A DNA stretch of 64,000 bases. Source: Escallonia rubra (taxonomy: Eukaryota > Streptophyta > Magnoliopsida > Escalloniales > Escalloniaceae). A program made the translations under genes and the position numbers. Under the pieces are notes generated by a model. The model saw nothing but the letters and a program-made list of their open reading frames with translations. It was not told where the DNA came from and did not search any database. Of the stretch, positions 45,462-57,650 are shown one piece after another (the first letter of the stretch is position 1; every line of letters starts with the position of its first letter). The stretch spans positions 1 through 64,000 of the forward strand of contig JAVXUO010000959.1 of NCBI GenBank assembly GCA_033065855.1, in the 5' to 3' direction.

Positions 45462-48400
45462 ATGGAACCCAGCCTGACCAACTCGGAACTGGTCAGTCAA
45501 CTCAGTAGTCCACTCACCTGCAACTACCTGGACAAGGCCTGGCACTTCTTAGCACTCCTCCTCAAACTCGGCCGCCCTGCCCACACGACCGAGCTCGCAT
45601 CCCGATGTCTTTTCTTCTCAGCGCCTCCGGAATTCATCGAATTCCTCTGTAAAATCCACAATTCCCCCCTTGTCTTAACCGAGGGCCGATTCGTCACTAT
45701 TTCACGTGTCCCATTCGTGGCCTTCGCACGGTTCGTGTCGAGTTCGAACGCTTTCGCAGTGGTGGAGCCTCGGATAGCGCTTATCGGTCACAGGCCTAGG
45801 AAGATTTGGGAGGACGTCGTGAGGACGTATTACAGGAAACGGCGGAGGGAGGGATCGGAGCTTGAGCGCTTGCCGGGGGCGAAAAGGAGAGGTTTTAGGC
45901 AGAATGACGATCGTAAGAACTGAGTAGAGTTCAGTTATTTGATTTTCTCTGTTTTGTATTATTCTATAGTACGATGTATTTAGTTGATTTTTTTGAATTG
46001 CAGCGAAGGAAGATGATCGAATTGTATTGGCGCTACCTGAGGTAAATTCGCTAGTTCGTTGTTTAATTAGTGTGTCTCGTGTGCGTGTGTACTTGCTTTG
46101 TTAGATTGGGTTCACTTGTAGTCTAATTTGGTTTGGTTTATATAACTTGCATAATTGAATTCGGGTTCTTAAAACTTTTTGGACACTTCCAAGTCATAAT
46201 CAGTCCTTTTCTGTTGGTTATATCGTAGTTGGTTAAATTTCTTCCTGTCAGAATGAAAATAATGTGTTACGCTTGAGGATGTGAAGGCCTACTGTTATGT
46301 GCTAAATAACGTGTCTTCGATCATATAGGCATTTATTTGATATATACTAACAAAATCAATTTTTCTGGACTGCAAGCCTGCAACTGCAATTACCGTACTA
46401 GGAGACTGGGCTTCAACTTTTAGCTTGTGCTTTACTGTTTATTCAAAGATAATGTAGTGTTATGGGTTCATCGTGAGTGTAGGTTTAAGGCTTGATTGGT
46501 GATATATGATAAGTGACATGGAGCACCTTCCTTCAAGTTCTAAATCCAAGCTTCTGTAAATATATATGCTTGCTTTAACATAGCTAGTAAGGTTAAAGTT
46601 AGATGTAGATTGGCTTAGGGTTCCTGGAGGATTGGTAGATGGAGTTATGGGAATAAAAGAAAGGTTATGAGCACCAACCACTCTGTAGCTATTAGCGGTG
46701 GCAATGAAAATACAGTGATTTCTGCTTTTTATTTATGTTTTTTTTAGTACTAGGTTTTGTTATATGGTGGGGGAAATTATGTCCTTTTAGAAGCATACTT
46801 TTACTTAGAGGGATAGACATGTAGATAGTAAGACAGAAAGTCTTCGGATTTGTGAAGGAAATGTTGGAGCGCATACCGTGGTTCTGATTGCCAATAGCCA
46901 ACCCCAGGTTGCTAAATATCAAACTCCGAGCAAGAAAAGGGTTCACATATCAGTGCAGCGAAAGCAGATTCAAAGAATTAGAGTTTGTGAACCTTAGCAT
47001 GATTACAATAAACAAATGCTGGAGTCTTCAATGATTCTGGGCTTTAACCTGTCCCTGCAAACCAATCGAAAATGTTAAGGCATAATTGGGTTGGTCTCAG
47101 AATTCCACGGAAAGTTTTGCCAAGTTATCAGGGGATAATTTGTACACCACTTGGTCAGAGACCATACGATTAGGATGTAGATCGTGAAGAGAGTAAACTA
47201 TTTCTTGCTCTGCGGAAAAGTCAATAGTTGGCCAGTGCGATGAAAGCCTAATACCACAGAAGAGACTTTTGCCTCCAGGGAGCCAGCAGCACCATCATTA
47301 CCTTGGTTCCATATTTATGTTTCAGGGTCCTAAATGATGTCAAGGATCACAACATAGTGTAGGCATACCGTAGTTTCTTGAGAAATTAGAGCCGTGCATT
47401 CCCTCCAACAAGTGAGCAATCAACTTGGAGGTTATTCTTCTGGAAGCCGCTGCTTTGTTAGTACATAGTTATGGAACCAATTAATCCTAATGTATCTTTC
47501 CCATTGATGCTTAACTTAGCCACTTTCTTTCTTTGAAAGGCAGAGGTCTTTCGACTTTTTCCTAGCTACTTCAGCTGTAGTAGTGAGTTCATCTTACTCT
47601 TTGACCGCAAGTAAGTCTTCAAGATTCTTCAGTAAGTAGCATTCTTAAGGTCGTTTTCACATTACCTGAGAACTGAGTAGTAGTCATTATACTGTGAAAC
47701 AACAATTGTAGTATAGTGTTGCATGCCCAATAGTGCTTGCCTGATACTGCTTGTGGTCTTTAGAGTTGTTTATCCACAATCACCGGATTCTAGCAGGCAT
47801 AAGGAAAACTTTCCGCCTAAAATTGGTGAGAAAAATTGAGTTTCCCCGTCCTCCAAAGCCCAAATCGAGAGTTAGTAGATTCCCACTAATGGAAAAATAG
47901 GAAAAGGAAAAAGAAATAGAGATGGCATACATTTTCTTCATGATTGTTACACAGCACAAAGAACAATTGTGCATCCACAAAAATATCCTGCTGAGTCTTT
48001 ATTAGTAATGGTTTGTGAGCGTTCTTTTATAGTAGTGATGTGCAACCAGAGATTCAGTACTTTGCGTGGCTTTTAAACTCTACACCATTATCACAGGTAT
48101 GCTTCCATGTGGATGATTACATGAACAGGAACATGATTAGACAGCCAGGTAGCACATCAGTCGTCGAGTTCAATTTGCAGAAACCCAATGATTTGTTGGT
48201 CGCAGCTTCCCCAGTCACCAATTTCAGAACAGCACTCATGAGTTTTGGAGAGGAAAAAGACCGAACTCAAGTGCAGACAGATATGTTTGTAAACGGGAAA
48301 GACGTTGGATGTGTAGGTACACCAGAGTGTCAATATCATGTTGTCGGTTATGAAAGATTGCCACGTGTTCCCAATGCAGTAACTTTAGAGGAAATTAAGG

Positions 48401-51400
48401 CATGTATGCTCCATCCATCACCATCTCTTGTAAATAGTACGATGGAGAAACCAATTGTTTGGACAGAAGCTAAGATGGATGCCCTTTATTCTATAAGTAG
48501 CATGGATGGCAATTCACCATCTTGCCTTGAAGAGGACAAAACGACGAAAAACTCACCCGGGAAGGTTGAGGATGTTGTTTATGTTTGCAAAGCTACAACC
48601 AGCAAATCAGCTGAAGATGAAAATGTCAGGGAAGGAAGAGAAGAGGACTCTGGTAGCCACAATGGGGATGTTGAAGGTCTGCCAATTACTAACATGGACA
48701 TGCCATGTGGAAACGAATTTGACCCGAGATACATTGACATGGTACCTTCTCTGGACACAGAGAAAACAAAAGCAGTTGTGAAAAGTCGGGCTGTTTTTTC
48801 AGCGGGCCTGATTTCTGTTGATCAGATGCAGCCGAGGAATTCCAATTTCAAGACCTTTCAGAAGGATGCACTAAATCCTAAACTTCTAGCTCTCTGCAAG
48901 GCAGTAGAGAATCGTGAGGCTATTGGAGCTTGTACAGAACAGCACCAGTCTAAAGGAGATAAAAGCCCCATCTCTCTGAAGCAGAAGGCAAAACAGAACT
49001 ATTGGCACAAGACACCTACTAAAGACAAAAGGGAGAATGTTAATGATAACATGGGCCAAAACAACAACTCCATGTCTCTAAAAGTAAGCTCTAGTTCGCG
49101 TACTAGTTTTAACGTCTTTCATAAGTGAGGTTTTAGCTTAAGCTGGAAGTTCCCTTTCACGGATTATCTGGCTACTAAGATATTTATGCTACTTTGTGTA
49201 GACTCTATCGGAGCCTAAATCACTACCAAAGTTTGAATCATTTGTTGTAGAGGACGAAGAAGGTTCAGGTATTATAGCATTGTTTACCTGTCAGTTCAAA
49301 TTTGTAACCTTGACAAATGTTTTCCTGGCATAAATCTAATGTTTGCCGTACTGGGCACCTAATTATGCAGGTGGTTATGGCACAGTTTACAGGGCACAGA
49401 GAAGGGATGACGGAGCAACATTTGCTATCAAATGTAGGGCACCAAATATATACCCATGCTCTTTCGTTCTCTGCTATTTAAATTCCAAGCGCTAAAACAA
49501 CCTATGTTAACTCTAATAGTGGACTTGACCCTGGCTACCGGATTATGCTTTGCTAGATTCTGCTTATCGTGTCGAACGTTAAAATATATTGTTGAAATCT
49601 GAACTTCACAATTATCATTGGAGGAGCTACATTTGACAACTGCATAAATCATGATAGATGAAATTGTTTATGGACTGAATCCATGCTCTTTTTTCAAGTC
49701 ATTATACTCCATTTGATAATTCTGACTCTGGAGTTTTTGAAATGATCACTCAGAACTGCACTTATAATTATAGGGATTTTACAGCATCATGGCAACTGAA
49801 TGAGTCGGGTTTGCTTGAATCATTAAAGCAATACTTACCCTGGCTTTCTTAGAGGGTGAAAGATGTTCACTGCCATGCAATCTTTTTTATGGCAATCAAA
49901 ATTTTTATTTATCTCCTAGGTTACTTGAATTGCTTGTGTGGGCTTGCTGGAAATTGTTGGAACTGTACACTGGAATAATTCATATGATTTAGCAAATAAG
50001 TTAACTATGCATCGGATAAATGCATATGAGTAAACATGAATGAACTACACATTCTATAAATGCATACACTCAATTAAGTATATGAACTACAGATTCATGA
50101 AGTAGAACACAGGAAAAACAGGAAGTGTGATGTAAGTTAGGAGGGAATCCTGATTTTCGGTTGTTTTGATGCTTACATGGTGGCATGTTAATGGTTTTGC
50201 AGGTCCTCATGTAAATGCAAATAGACACCATGTTCAAAACGAACTGAAAATGCTGGAGCGATTTGGGTAAACATGCTGCAAGCTTCCATTATAATAATAT
50301 GAGTTTTTTTCGAGACTAGGTATTGAATCTGCATGATACACTTCAGGGGCAAAAACTTTGTAATAAAATTTGAAGGCTCTTTCAAGAATGGAAACTCTGA
50401 CTGCCTAGTTTTAGAGCATGTTGAGCACGACAGACCTGAGGTAATATTTCCTTTACTTTCTGTAACTGACTTGAGGCACTCAATGAACAAACACATCATT
50501 ATTTTCTTTCCTTGTTCTTGTATTACATTTTAGGTCTTGAAGAAAGAAATAGATGTTTTTCAACTCCAGTGGTATGGCTATTGTTTATTCAGAGCACTTG
50601 CGGGTCTACATAAGCAGGTCAAAAACCGTGGTAACAGATGTATATGTTTTAAGTGCATCACCATGCCTATCTCAGATTGAAGGAACTTTGTCAATTTTTG
50701 GACTTGCAGGGGGTAGTTCATAGAGATGTTAAACCTGGCAACTTCCTTTTCTCTCGTAAGGCCAATAAAGGTTATCTCATAGATTTTAACCTTGCTGTGG
50801 TAAGTTATATTTGTTTCTGCATTTTTCGTTTTCCTTTTCTTATATTACCAATGTTCCATTTTTTTTTTTTTCAATGCAATACTACATGCTCAGAAAGTTT
50901 ACTACTTTATTTGTACAGGATCTGCAGCGGAAATATGGAACTACTGGTGAGATTCCACTTAACTAGAGCCTTCATGGCATTATTTATAAGGTTCCTACGG
51001 TTTTGTTAAACGAAAAAGCACTGTACTGCGTGCATTATGGTCTGGCAATTTACTGTTTCACTAGTTTGCGTACATTAATACAAAGCTAAAAGAACAATTT
51101 CTTTTTAGGATTTTCCATCAAGATTTTCAGGTCTAAGTATCTTGCTATGAGGTTAATTTTAAATGAGGGATCTGGTTTCTATAATTCCGCAGAAAAATTA
51201 AAGCTGGGCCATGAGGTGAACTTCGATCATGTTCCACTTCCCCGAGCAAAATCTCCACCTCCTGCCAAAATTAGGAAAGTTACACTTACGAAAGGTGTAA
51301 TAGCAGCCAATCAGGTGGCAGGAAAAGGCTTCAGGTCACTTTCATTCTCAAAGAACCTGAAAAAGAAGGCTGACCAAATAAAGGAACATACTGACGTAAG

Positions 51401-53010
51401 CAGTAGGAAAAGCCAAGGTGCCGATGGCTCTGGGATAACCTCAGCAAAAGATGCAACAAGCACAAGAGTTCCTTCAGCAGAAAGGTTAAGGGAGCCCGTA
51501 CCATGCCAAGGTAGGAAGGAGCTGATCAACCTGGCACAGGAAGCAATGCAGGGTCCCAATCATGTAACAACGAATGTTCCAATTTCTAAGAGAAAAAGGG
51601 TAGCTGCCCCTCTTGGGAAAATGGACAGAAAACTTGTTTATCATACTCCAATGCCACTGCATTCCTGTGGAATTGCTGTTGCTGGTGCTGGCTTAATAAA
51701 TAACCAAGGTGAGTTGCCACAAATTAGTTGGATGACTCAGGATGAGAGACATTCATATTTTATGTTAACAGTTATCCTTTTTACTGGTTCCTAGGGGAAG
51801 GAAAGCAAAAGAGAGAGGGTCCCTGTGTTGGAACAAAGGGTTTCAGAGCTCCAGAGGTGAAGTTCTAATGTTATTTACCCCTGTAGTGATTCTCATTATG
51901 TGTTTCATGCATGTCAACCGTACGAAATGCTAGTACAAGAAATAATGTATTTTTTGGGTATCATGTACATTGAATAAGAAAAAGAGCAGAAAGTATGAGT
52001 TTTGTCCACTAATTGGGTTCACAAAATTGGAAGATTTAACATGAAACTCTATTTATGATTGGGATCGCTAGCAGGATGACAGTAATGACAAGTTAAAAAG
52101 TCCAAAGCTTTCTTTGGTGAATCTCAGCCAATCTTTACGCCTTCATATGTGCTCCCCCGTTATTGGCATTTCTTGTTTATATTACTTGTCAAGAAAAAGA
52201 TTTGATATTTACAAAGCCTCATAACTGCTGTTGATTCAAATGCCATTTGCAATGCCTTATAGCTTGTGCTATTTAGAATGTCTCACAATATCCCTTTTCA
52301 TGATTTATTTGTAAAGTGAAGTCTGGTGAGTGTTTTATGCAGGTATTGTTCAGATCTCCTTATCAAGGCCCCAAGGTTGATATCTGGTCTGCGGGGGTCA
52401 CCTTACTCTACCTGATCACCGGAAGATCACCTTTCACTGGTGACCCTGACCAGTGAGGATCCTTTGCTCTTTATCCAAATGCCTATATAACCTCAAGTTT
52501 TTCTGCCAACCCATTTGAAGTATATCAATTCCGTTGCTTACAGGAACATAAAGGAGATCGCAAAGCTGAGGGGCAGTGAAGATTTGTGGGAAGTTGCCAA
52601 GCTGCACAACCGTGAATCATCATTCCCAGCGGTACAGTTGATACATGACTTGTTCAACTAAATACCAATCCAGTATTTGACTCGTACTGAAGAGCACATC
52701 TTTTCTGCAGGATCTCTTTGACATAAAATCCTTGCCATATACAAAACTGAGAGATTGGTGTCAAGTCAGCACAAGAAGACCAGATTTTCTCGAGGTTGTT
52801 CCAAGATCGCTTTTTGATCTCGTCGACAAGTGTTTGACTGTAAACCCTAGAACGAGGATAAGTGCAGAGGACGCTCTCAGGCACGACTTCTTTGCGCCAT
52901 GCCATGAGCGCCTAAGGAAGCAAAGGCTGCTCAGGCAAGGGCTGAGCTTGGACTCTGGAACTACTCATCTTCTACAGACACTGCCACAGACTTGTGAAGG
53001 TTCACGATGA
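45462..53010 (+). CDS. CDC7: CDC7-type serine/threonine protein kinase
   Basis: Fifteen exons: 45462-45912, 46004-46041, 48097-49083, 49202-49268, 49371-49433, 50203-50266, 50347-50440, 50534-50617, 50710-50799, 50919-50946, 51193-51708, 51795-51856, 52343-52452, 52544-52631, 52711-53010; all GT-AG, 1013 residues. The kinase domain begins near residue 505: glycine loop GSGGYGTV (513-520), AIK lysine (535), HRDVKPGN (620-627), then DFNLAV (641-646) instead of DFG, and GFRAPE (843-848). About 200 residues lie between DFN and APE, the large kinase insert typical of CDC7. The C-lobe shows VDIWSAGVTLLYLITGRSPF and the helix with RISAEDALRHDFF. CDC7 with DBF4 phosphorylates MCM proteins to fire replication origins; this role is inferred from family. 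The roughly 500-residue N-terminus is mostly polar; only the first 150 residues look folded. Upstream frame is open but has no ATG before 45462. Confidence 0.9.
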
Positions 53011-53200
53011 GCAACTGTTGCTTTCATGTTCTGTGTTGTTGCAATGTGATTCAGTTTATAGGTTCTCCTCACCTGCATAAAATTCCTTAGACTGTAGCAA
53101 CTACTAACTAAGGTCAATTGTTTGAGTCACACTTGTATGCTCACATGCTATAAATATATATATGCATTAGGTCCTTATGTACAAATATAGTTTGTACTAA

Positions 53201-53338
53201 CTCCCTCCATTTTGCACGCTCTGCCATTGGTTTAGTTAATTAGTCGTAGGAAATCGAAATTTCGTTTTTATGTTTTTAAAAGTATAAAAGAAGAAAAAAA
53301 CGAGAAAATGAAAACAAAATTACGGAAGGAATGATGGC
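53201..53338. mobile_element. Possible Stowaway-like MITE
   Basis: The left side starts CTCCCTCCATTTTGCA and the right side, on the other strand, has CATTCCTTCCGTAATTTTG, with TA-rich flanks. The form is like a short Stowaway element, but the repeats are imperfect and the target duplication is not certain. Confidence 0.35.
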
Positions 53339-53609
53339 ATATATTGATTACCATTTAAATCAAAAGTATAAACTGATTATGTTAATGGAATACAATTGTT
53401 ACCACATTTACATGAATTTCAATTATTATATTTGTAAAAAGTTGACGAATAAGAGTGTATGAATCCAATATGTACAAAAATGAAATTTAAAAGATTCTTG
53501 TAACACGAATTTAAAAGCAAAATCTAATTATATATATATGAAAGCCGAAGCTGAGAGAAAGTGTCCACGTCACCGCCTACGTGGACACCCTCTCCTTTTG
53601 CCACGTGGA

Positions 53610-53960
53610 TATAAAAAATTTATTTTAATGTATTTTTATTTTCCTTTTTTGTCACATGTTTCTCTCACCTATTCAAGTAATTTGAATTTGAATTCCAAAA
53701 TCATCTAATTTTGTTGCTTAATTATCTCTTTATATGTTATCTAGATAAAAAAATTATTTTAATGTATTTTTGTTTTTCCTTTTTTGTGACATGTTTCTCT
53801 CTCCTATTCAACTAATTTGAATTTGAATTCCTTTTTTATTGCAAAATCATCTATTTTTGTTGCATACTTATCTCTTTATATGCTATCTAAATTTTTTACT
53901 ATAAAAAAATTTAATTTAACATAATTTTCATTTTTCCTTTTTTATGACATGTATTTCGCT
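53610..53960. repeat. Diverged internal repeats of the Helitron
   Basis: The phrases ATTTTAATGTATTTTT, GACATGTTTCTCTC, CTATTCAA and TTTGAATTTGAATTCC recur in the same order about 130-140 bp apart, with a weaker third copy. The stretch is non-coding. Confidence 0.7.
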
Positions 53961-55085
53961 AAGACGTTTTATGCATTACGTTGCAAAATTGCTCCACAAT
54001 GACATGTTTGACACGTCTTTAGAATAGTTTCCATTTTTAATCCAGAATAGTTCCTCTCCGGCACACTCTTCTCCCTCTTTCTTTCTGTCTCAAGTAGGAA
54101 GATCAAACCCATTTTTCAAGCATCTTCTTTCTCCCCCCATCTCCCTCTCTCTTAGTACACTCCCACTTTCTCTCTCTCTCTCTCTCACAAATAGGAAGAC
54201 CAAATTTTCTGTAACCATCAATTTCGGAATTTCATCACTCAATTTCTTCCTCTTTCTAAGCCCCAATCCCTTAAATCTTGCTTATTCCCTTAATTTTCTC
54301 ACACAAACATGATTATTTTGGAATCCTCCATTATTATCACAATACAAATTGGCCTCATCCTAATCTCCTTCGGTGGAAAAGGACTCTCCCATTTACGTAT
54401 TTCTCCACAATCGCACCAACAAGAAGGAGAAAACGAATCAGAGTTGCAGTTTACGTAGGTAAGTAAATCAAAACTTTTTCTCTCTCTTTTTAAATTTTGA
54501 GTGATTTACTGTATGGTGTGTATTTTAGATGAATTTACGAGGGACGCGTCGATCGGCTTCTTTTACTTTGTATTTCTACTTTCTAGCAAAATCAAGTACG
54601 CGTGATTCGTCGTTACACGTTCTTTCTTTGCATTACCGGCTTCTTTTTCTTTCGTGGGTGGCGTTTAATTAGCGAATTTTTCTGTTTTTTGTAAGTTTTT
54701 ACACGTTTCTGTGCTTTTTTCTTTCGATCTATTTGTTTGGTTTAGTGAAATAATCCTTTTATTTGTAGTGTCTTATGGACGATGTTCAATGTTTGCTATT
54801 TGTTTTATTTTTGTTTCCACCAAGCATTTATGTTTCTACACTCCCTTGGTCCCTTCATCTGTAATCAATTCTTTTTTCTTCTTCTTTTTAAATTTTCATT
54901 TTCAGTTTCTGATCTCTCTCTATGGTACCCAATTTGTGACTATTGGATGAATTAATGTCACATTTTTGTTACTAATTAATTCTGTGTACTTCAAGATTTT
55001 TTTTTAAAGAAATTTAAATGTCTTCTAGCAACGGTAACAACAACGTTGAAGTGGATGGAGCTCCTTGAGTTTTAAAATTTCAGTT

Positions 55086-55300
55086 TATGTTAGTAAGTGT
55101 CCAAAACCATACATTCATCTGCATTCTCGACAAGCTGATGGGCTGATAGGGTCAACAACAGTGTCTGAGACCTTGGGGGATGGGAACACAGAGAAAGTGA
55201 GCATCATTCGATCTGGGTACTCTTCTTTGATCTTGGAAATAAGAAGAGTTCCCATCCCTGAGCCAGTTCCACCACCCAACAAGTGACACACTTGAAAACC
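55086..55300 (-). pseudogene. Captured beta-tubulin exon fragment
   Basis: The minus strand reads [18 protein letters not shown], then [20 protein letters not shown] and [11 protein letters not shown], which is the tubulin signature region (GGGTGSG GTP-binding loop). The fragment begins right after a CAG acceptor-like trinucleotide, at the position where plant beta-tubulin genes have an intron before GFQVCH. After DTVV there is a deletion and frame change, and the continuing sequence reads [13 protein letters not shown] in another frame before identity stops. It is therefore a broken piece, carried by the Helitron in reverse orientation. Confidence 0.85.
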
Positions 55301-56516
55301 TGGAATCGAAAAACAAAGTTATGGTTTCAATAATTTTGTAGGGAATAAGAACACACAACTTCTCAAAAGGGCAAAACAATACAGAGTATATAAGAAGAAA
55401 ATGAAAAAAAGTGGCATGAACCGGGGTTGCATTTCTATTTGGCTGCTTCAGGCATGATAGAAGGAAGAACACACTTGGACACTAGACCACTGCACAAAGT
55501 CCAATACTGATGAACATTAGACCTTTTTAAGTTAATTAAATAGATTGCTATAGATTCATATTGTTTATCCTCTCCAGTACAGCCAAATAGAACCCTGAAA
55601 ATTAGAGGACTGTTTTAGGGCATGGAATACAAAAAAACTCAAAAACTAAAGCCGGCATAACGAAATGCATGATCCATATGTTGCTATACCAAGTTACAAA
55701 TAACTGAATGATATACTGCTTTAGATTTAACATTGTCATACATCTTCCAAATGAGTTTTTTCTTGAATTAGTGTCATTTTTTATTTTACTAATTAATTCT
55801 CATTACTTTGGGATTTTTTCCTTTTTCAGAAATTTATGTGTTCTCTAAGAACTATTTAAAGGTTGGCAGCAACATTGAAGTGAGTGGAGCGTTGCCGAAT
55901 TCATAGGTACTAATGCTGTTGTTGTTCCTCATTCGTATTGTGATGCTCATATGGATGTTCAATACAAAGTTATTAACAAGCATTAGCAATATGGTTAAAG
56001 GAGAAAAGATGGATAAATTAGTAACATATATTAGCTTTTATTTAAGTTCGTTCGTGTTATGTGTAATTAATAACTTGCTTTTCTTCTTGCAATGACTTCT
56101 TCACCAATCTGCAAAGTTCATGCACTATCCCTTGCTACATTATAATCGGTCTTTCCCTGAAATTGCATAGCTATCATGGTATATAAGCACTAACGTGACT
56201 ATGTGATATATTTGCAGCGTTGGAGGCATCAACGTGAATGTTACTGATGGAAACTTCGTCAACTATTTTGCATTCTAAATTTTTCTTTTTAAAATTGTAT
56301 TCACTCGATATGATTATTAAATTGGTTGAAACACAAGTGTTGTAACTCTAACTTGATATTTTGGTTAGATTGTAATTGTTCCAACCTGCACTTGTCATCG
56401 CTTTTACTATTTTTATATATTATTATATTAATTGTCATATATGACCTCCCTTATTTAACACTTGACCAATTATTATTAAACATGTTCCCGTGTGCAACGC
56501 ACGGGTTCAAAACTAG

Positions 56517-57267
56517 TAAAAGGTGATCCCCTTGCCCTAATTCTGACATGGCATGATGTTATTGGGCAGAGGACGTCGACCGTGAGCAAGGCCCACAGCA
56601 TACGTGTATGAGACCTGCTGGGTATCAAATTCTGATATTTTGCTTAGGAACAAAGAAAAGAAACATGCTCCATTCCTCACCATTTTACATTATTGCCCTT
56701 TTCTTAATACGTCATTATCTTCCACTATAACCGAGAACTTTCCAGAATCACCATCTGCTTTCACCAAAATGCCCTCGGTCTCCTTGGAAATTTCGTCTAC
56801 ATTCTTGGGTTTTGTCTTCCAAACGTTCAAGTCAGGTCGCTTAGTATTAAGATCCAAATTATAACTGTTTATTACTTTCAAGAGTTTTTCTAATTATCCA
56901 ATAAATTAAAATTCTAAAAAAAATAGTCAAAATAGAAATAAGTTTGATTAAAAAAAAAGTTGAAGAGCGTAAACGTATGAAAGATAGTTTGTATTTTTTT
57001 GTTAATCTAAAGTTAAACGGCTTATCATAAAAAAATATATTTAAAATATATATGAAACAAATATTTCGATACTTGGTAAAAAAATTTATACATTGTGCAT
57101 TTATAAGAAAGAAGAATCTTATGGTATTTTAAACTATGTTTAGTTAACGAAACTCCATTGTGTCTCAATGTCAAATGTCATCATTTCTTTTTCCTTCAAA
57201 ATTTATATTATTATTATTATTATGAAAGAACACAAGTGATGAAGTCTTTGTCGAACTTTTAATTTTA

Positions 57268-57311
<44 letters not shown>

Positions 57312-57650
57312 GGGAGAGCATAAAATAATAAAAAATTATCAGTGGACTCACCGTCAATTTTAAAAATTGAATGTGGACATCAATCTCAAAGATGAAAAAA
57401 AGGAAAATTAATCCAGAATCTTCCATATAGAATTCAAAACTAGGGGCAAAACGGTAAAACGATAGATACACGAGAAGTCAGATACCGTTTTTGCCGACAG
57501 GTAATTTCGCGGAAGCAGCAGATTGCCATCCCCCCTTTATATTAATCACCCAGACGTCTTTTCTCAATCTCAATCTCAACCTCAACGCAAAAAAAGTCTC
57601 TGAAAAACTTGGATAAATCGATTCGATCAAATTCATCGCCGAAAGCATCA
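56517..57650. other. Intergenic; 5' region of BI-1
   Basis: No gene. An AT microsatellite lies at 57271-57309. TTTATATTAA near 57535 could serve as TATA box for BI-1, whose leader would then be under 100 bases. Confidence 0.5.
57271..57309. repeat. (AT)n microsatellite
   Basis: An uninterrupted AT dinucleotide run of about 19 units upstream of BI-1. Confidence 0.95.

Larger units (their letters stand above)
53523..56516 (+). mobile_element. Non-autonomous Helitron, 3.0 kb
   Basis: The left end is TCTAATTATATATATATGAA preceded by A. The right end has the hairpin CCCGTGTGCAACGCACGGG (56487-56505), a short spacer and CTAG followed by T. TC at the 5' end, hairpin plus CTRR at the 3' end, and insertion between A and T are the Helitron marks. 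Near the 5' end is an inverted pair GTGTCCACGT / ACGTGGACAC (53561-53588). Diverged repeats of about 130 bp occupy 53610-53960. A beta-tubulin fragment lies inside on the opposite strand. No Rep/helicase coding sequence is seen. Confidence 0.75.

Noticed and set aside
55152..55472. 106-codon minus frame overlapping the tubulin fragment
   Set aside because: It is in the wrong frame relative to the tubulin reading ([10 protein letters not shown]), so it is a shadow of the captured exon.
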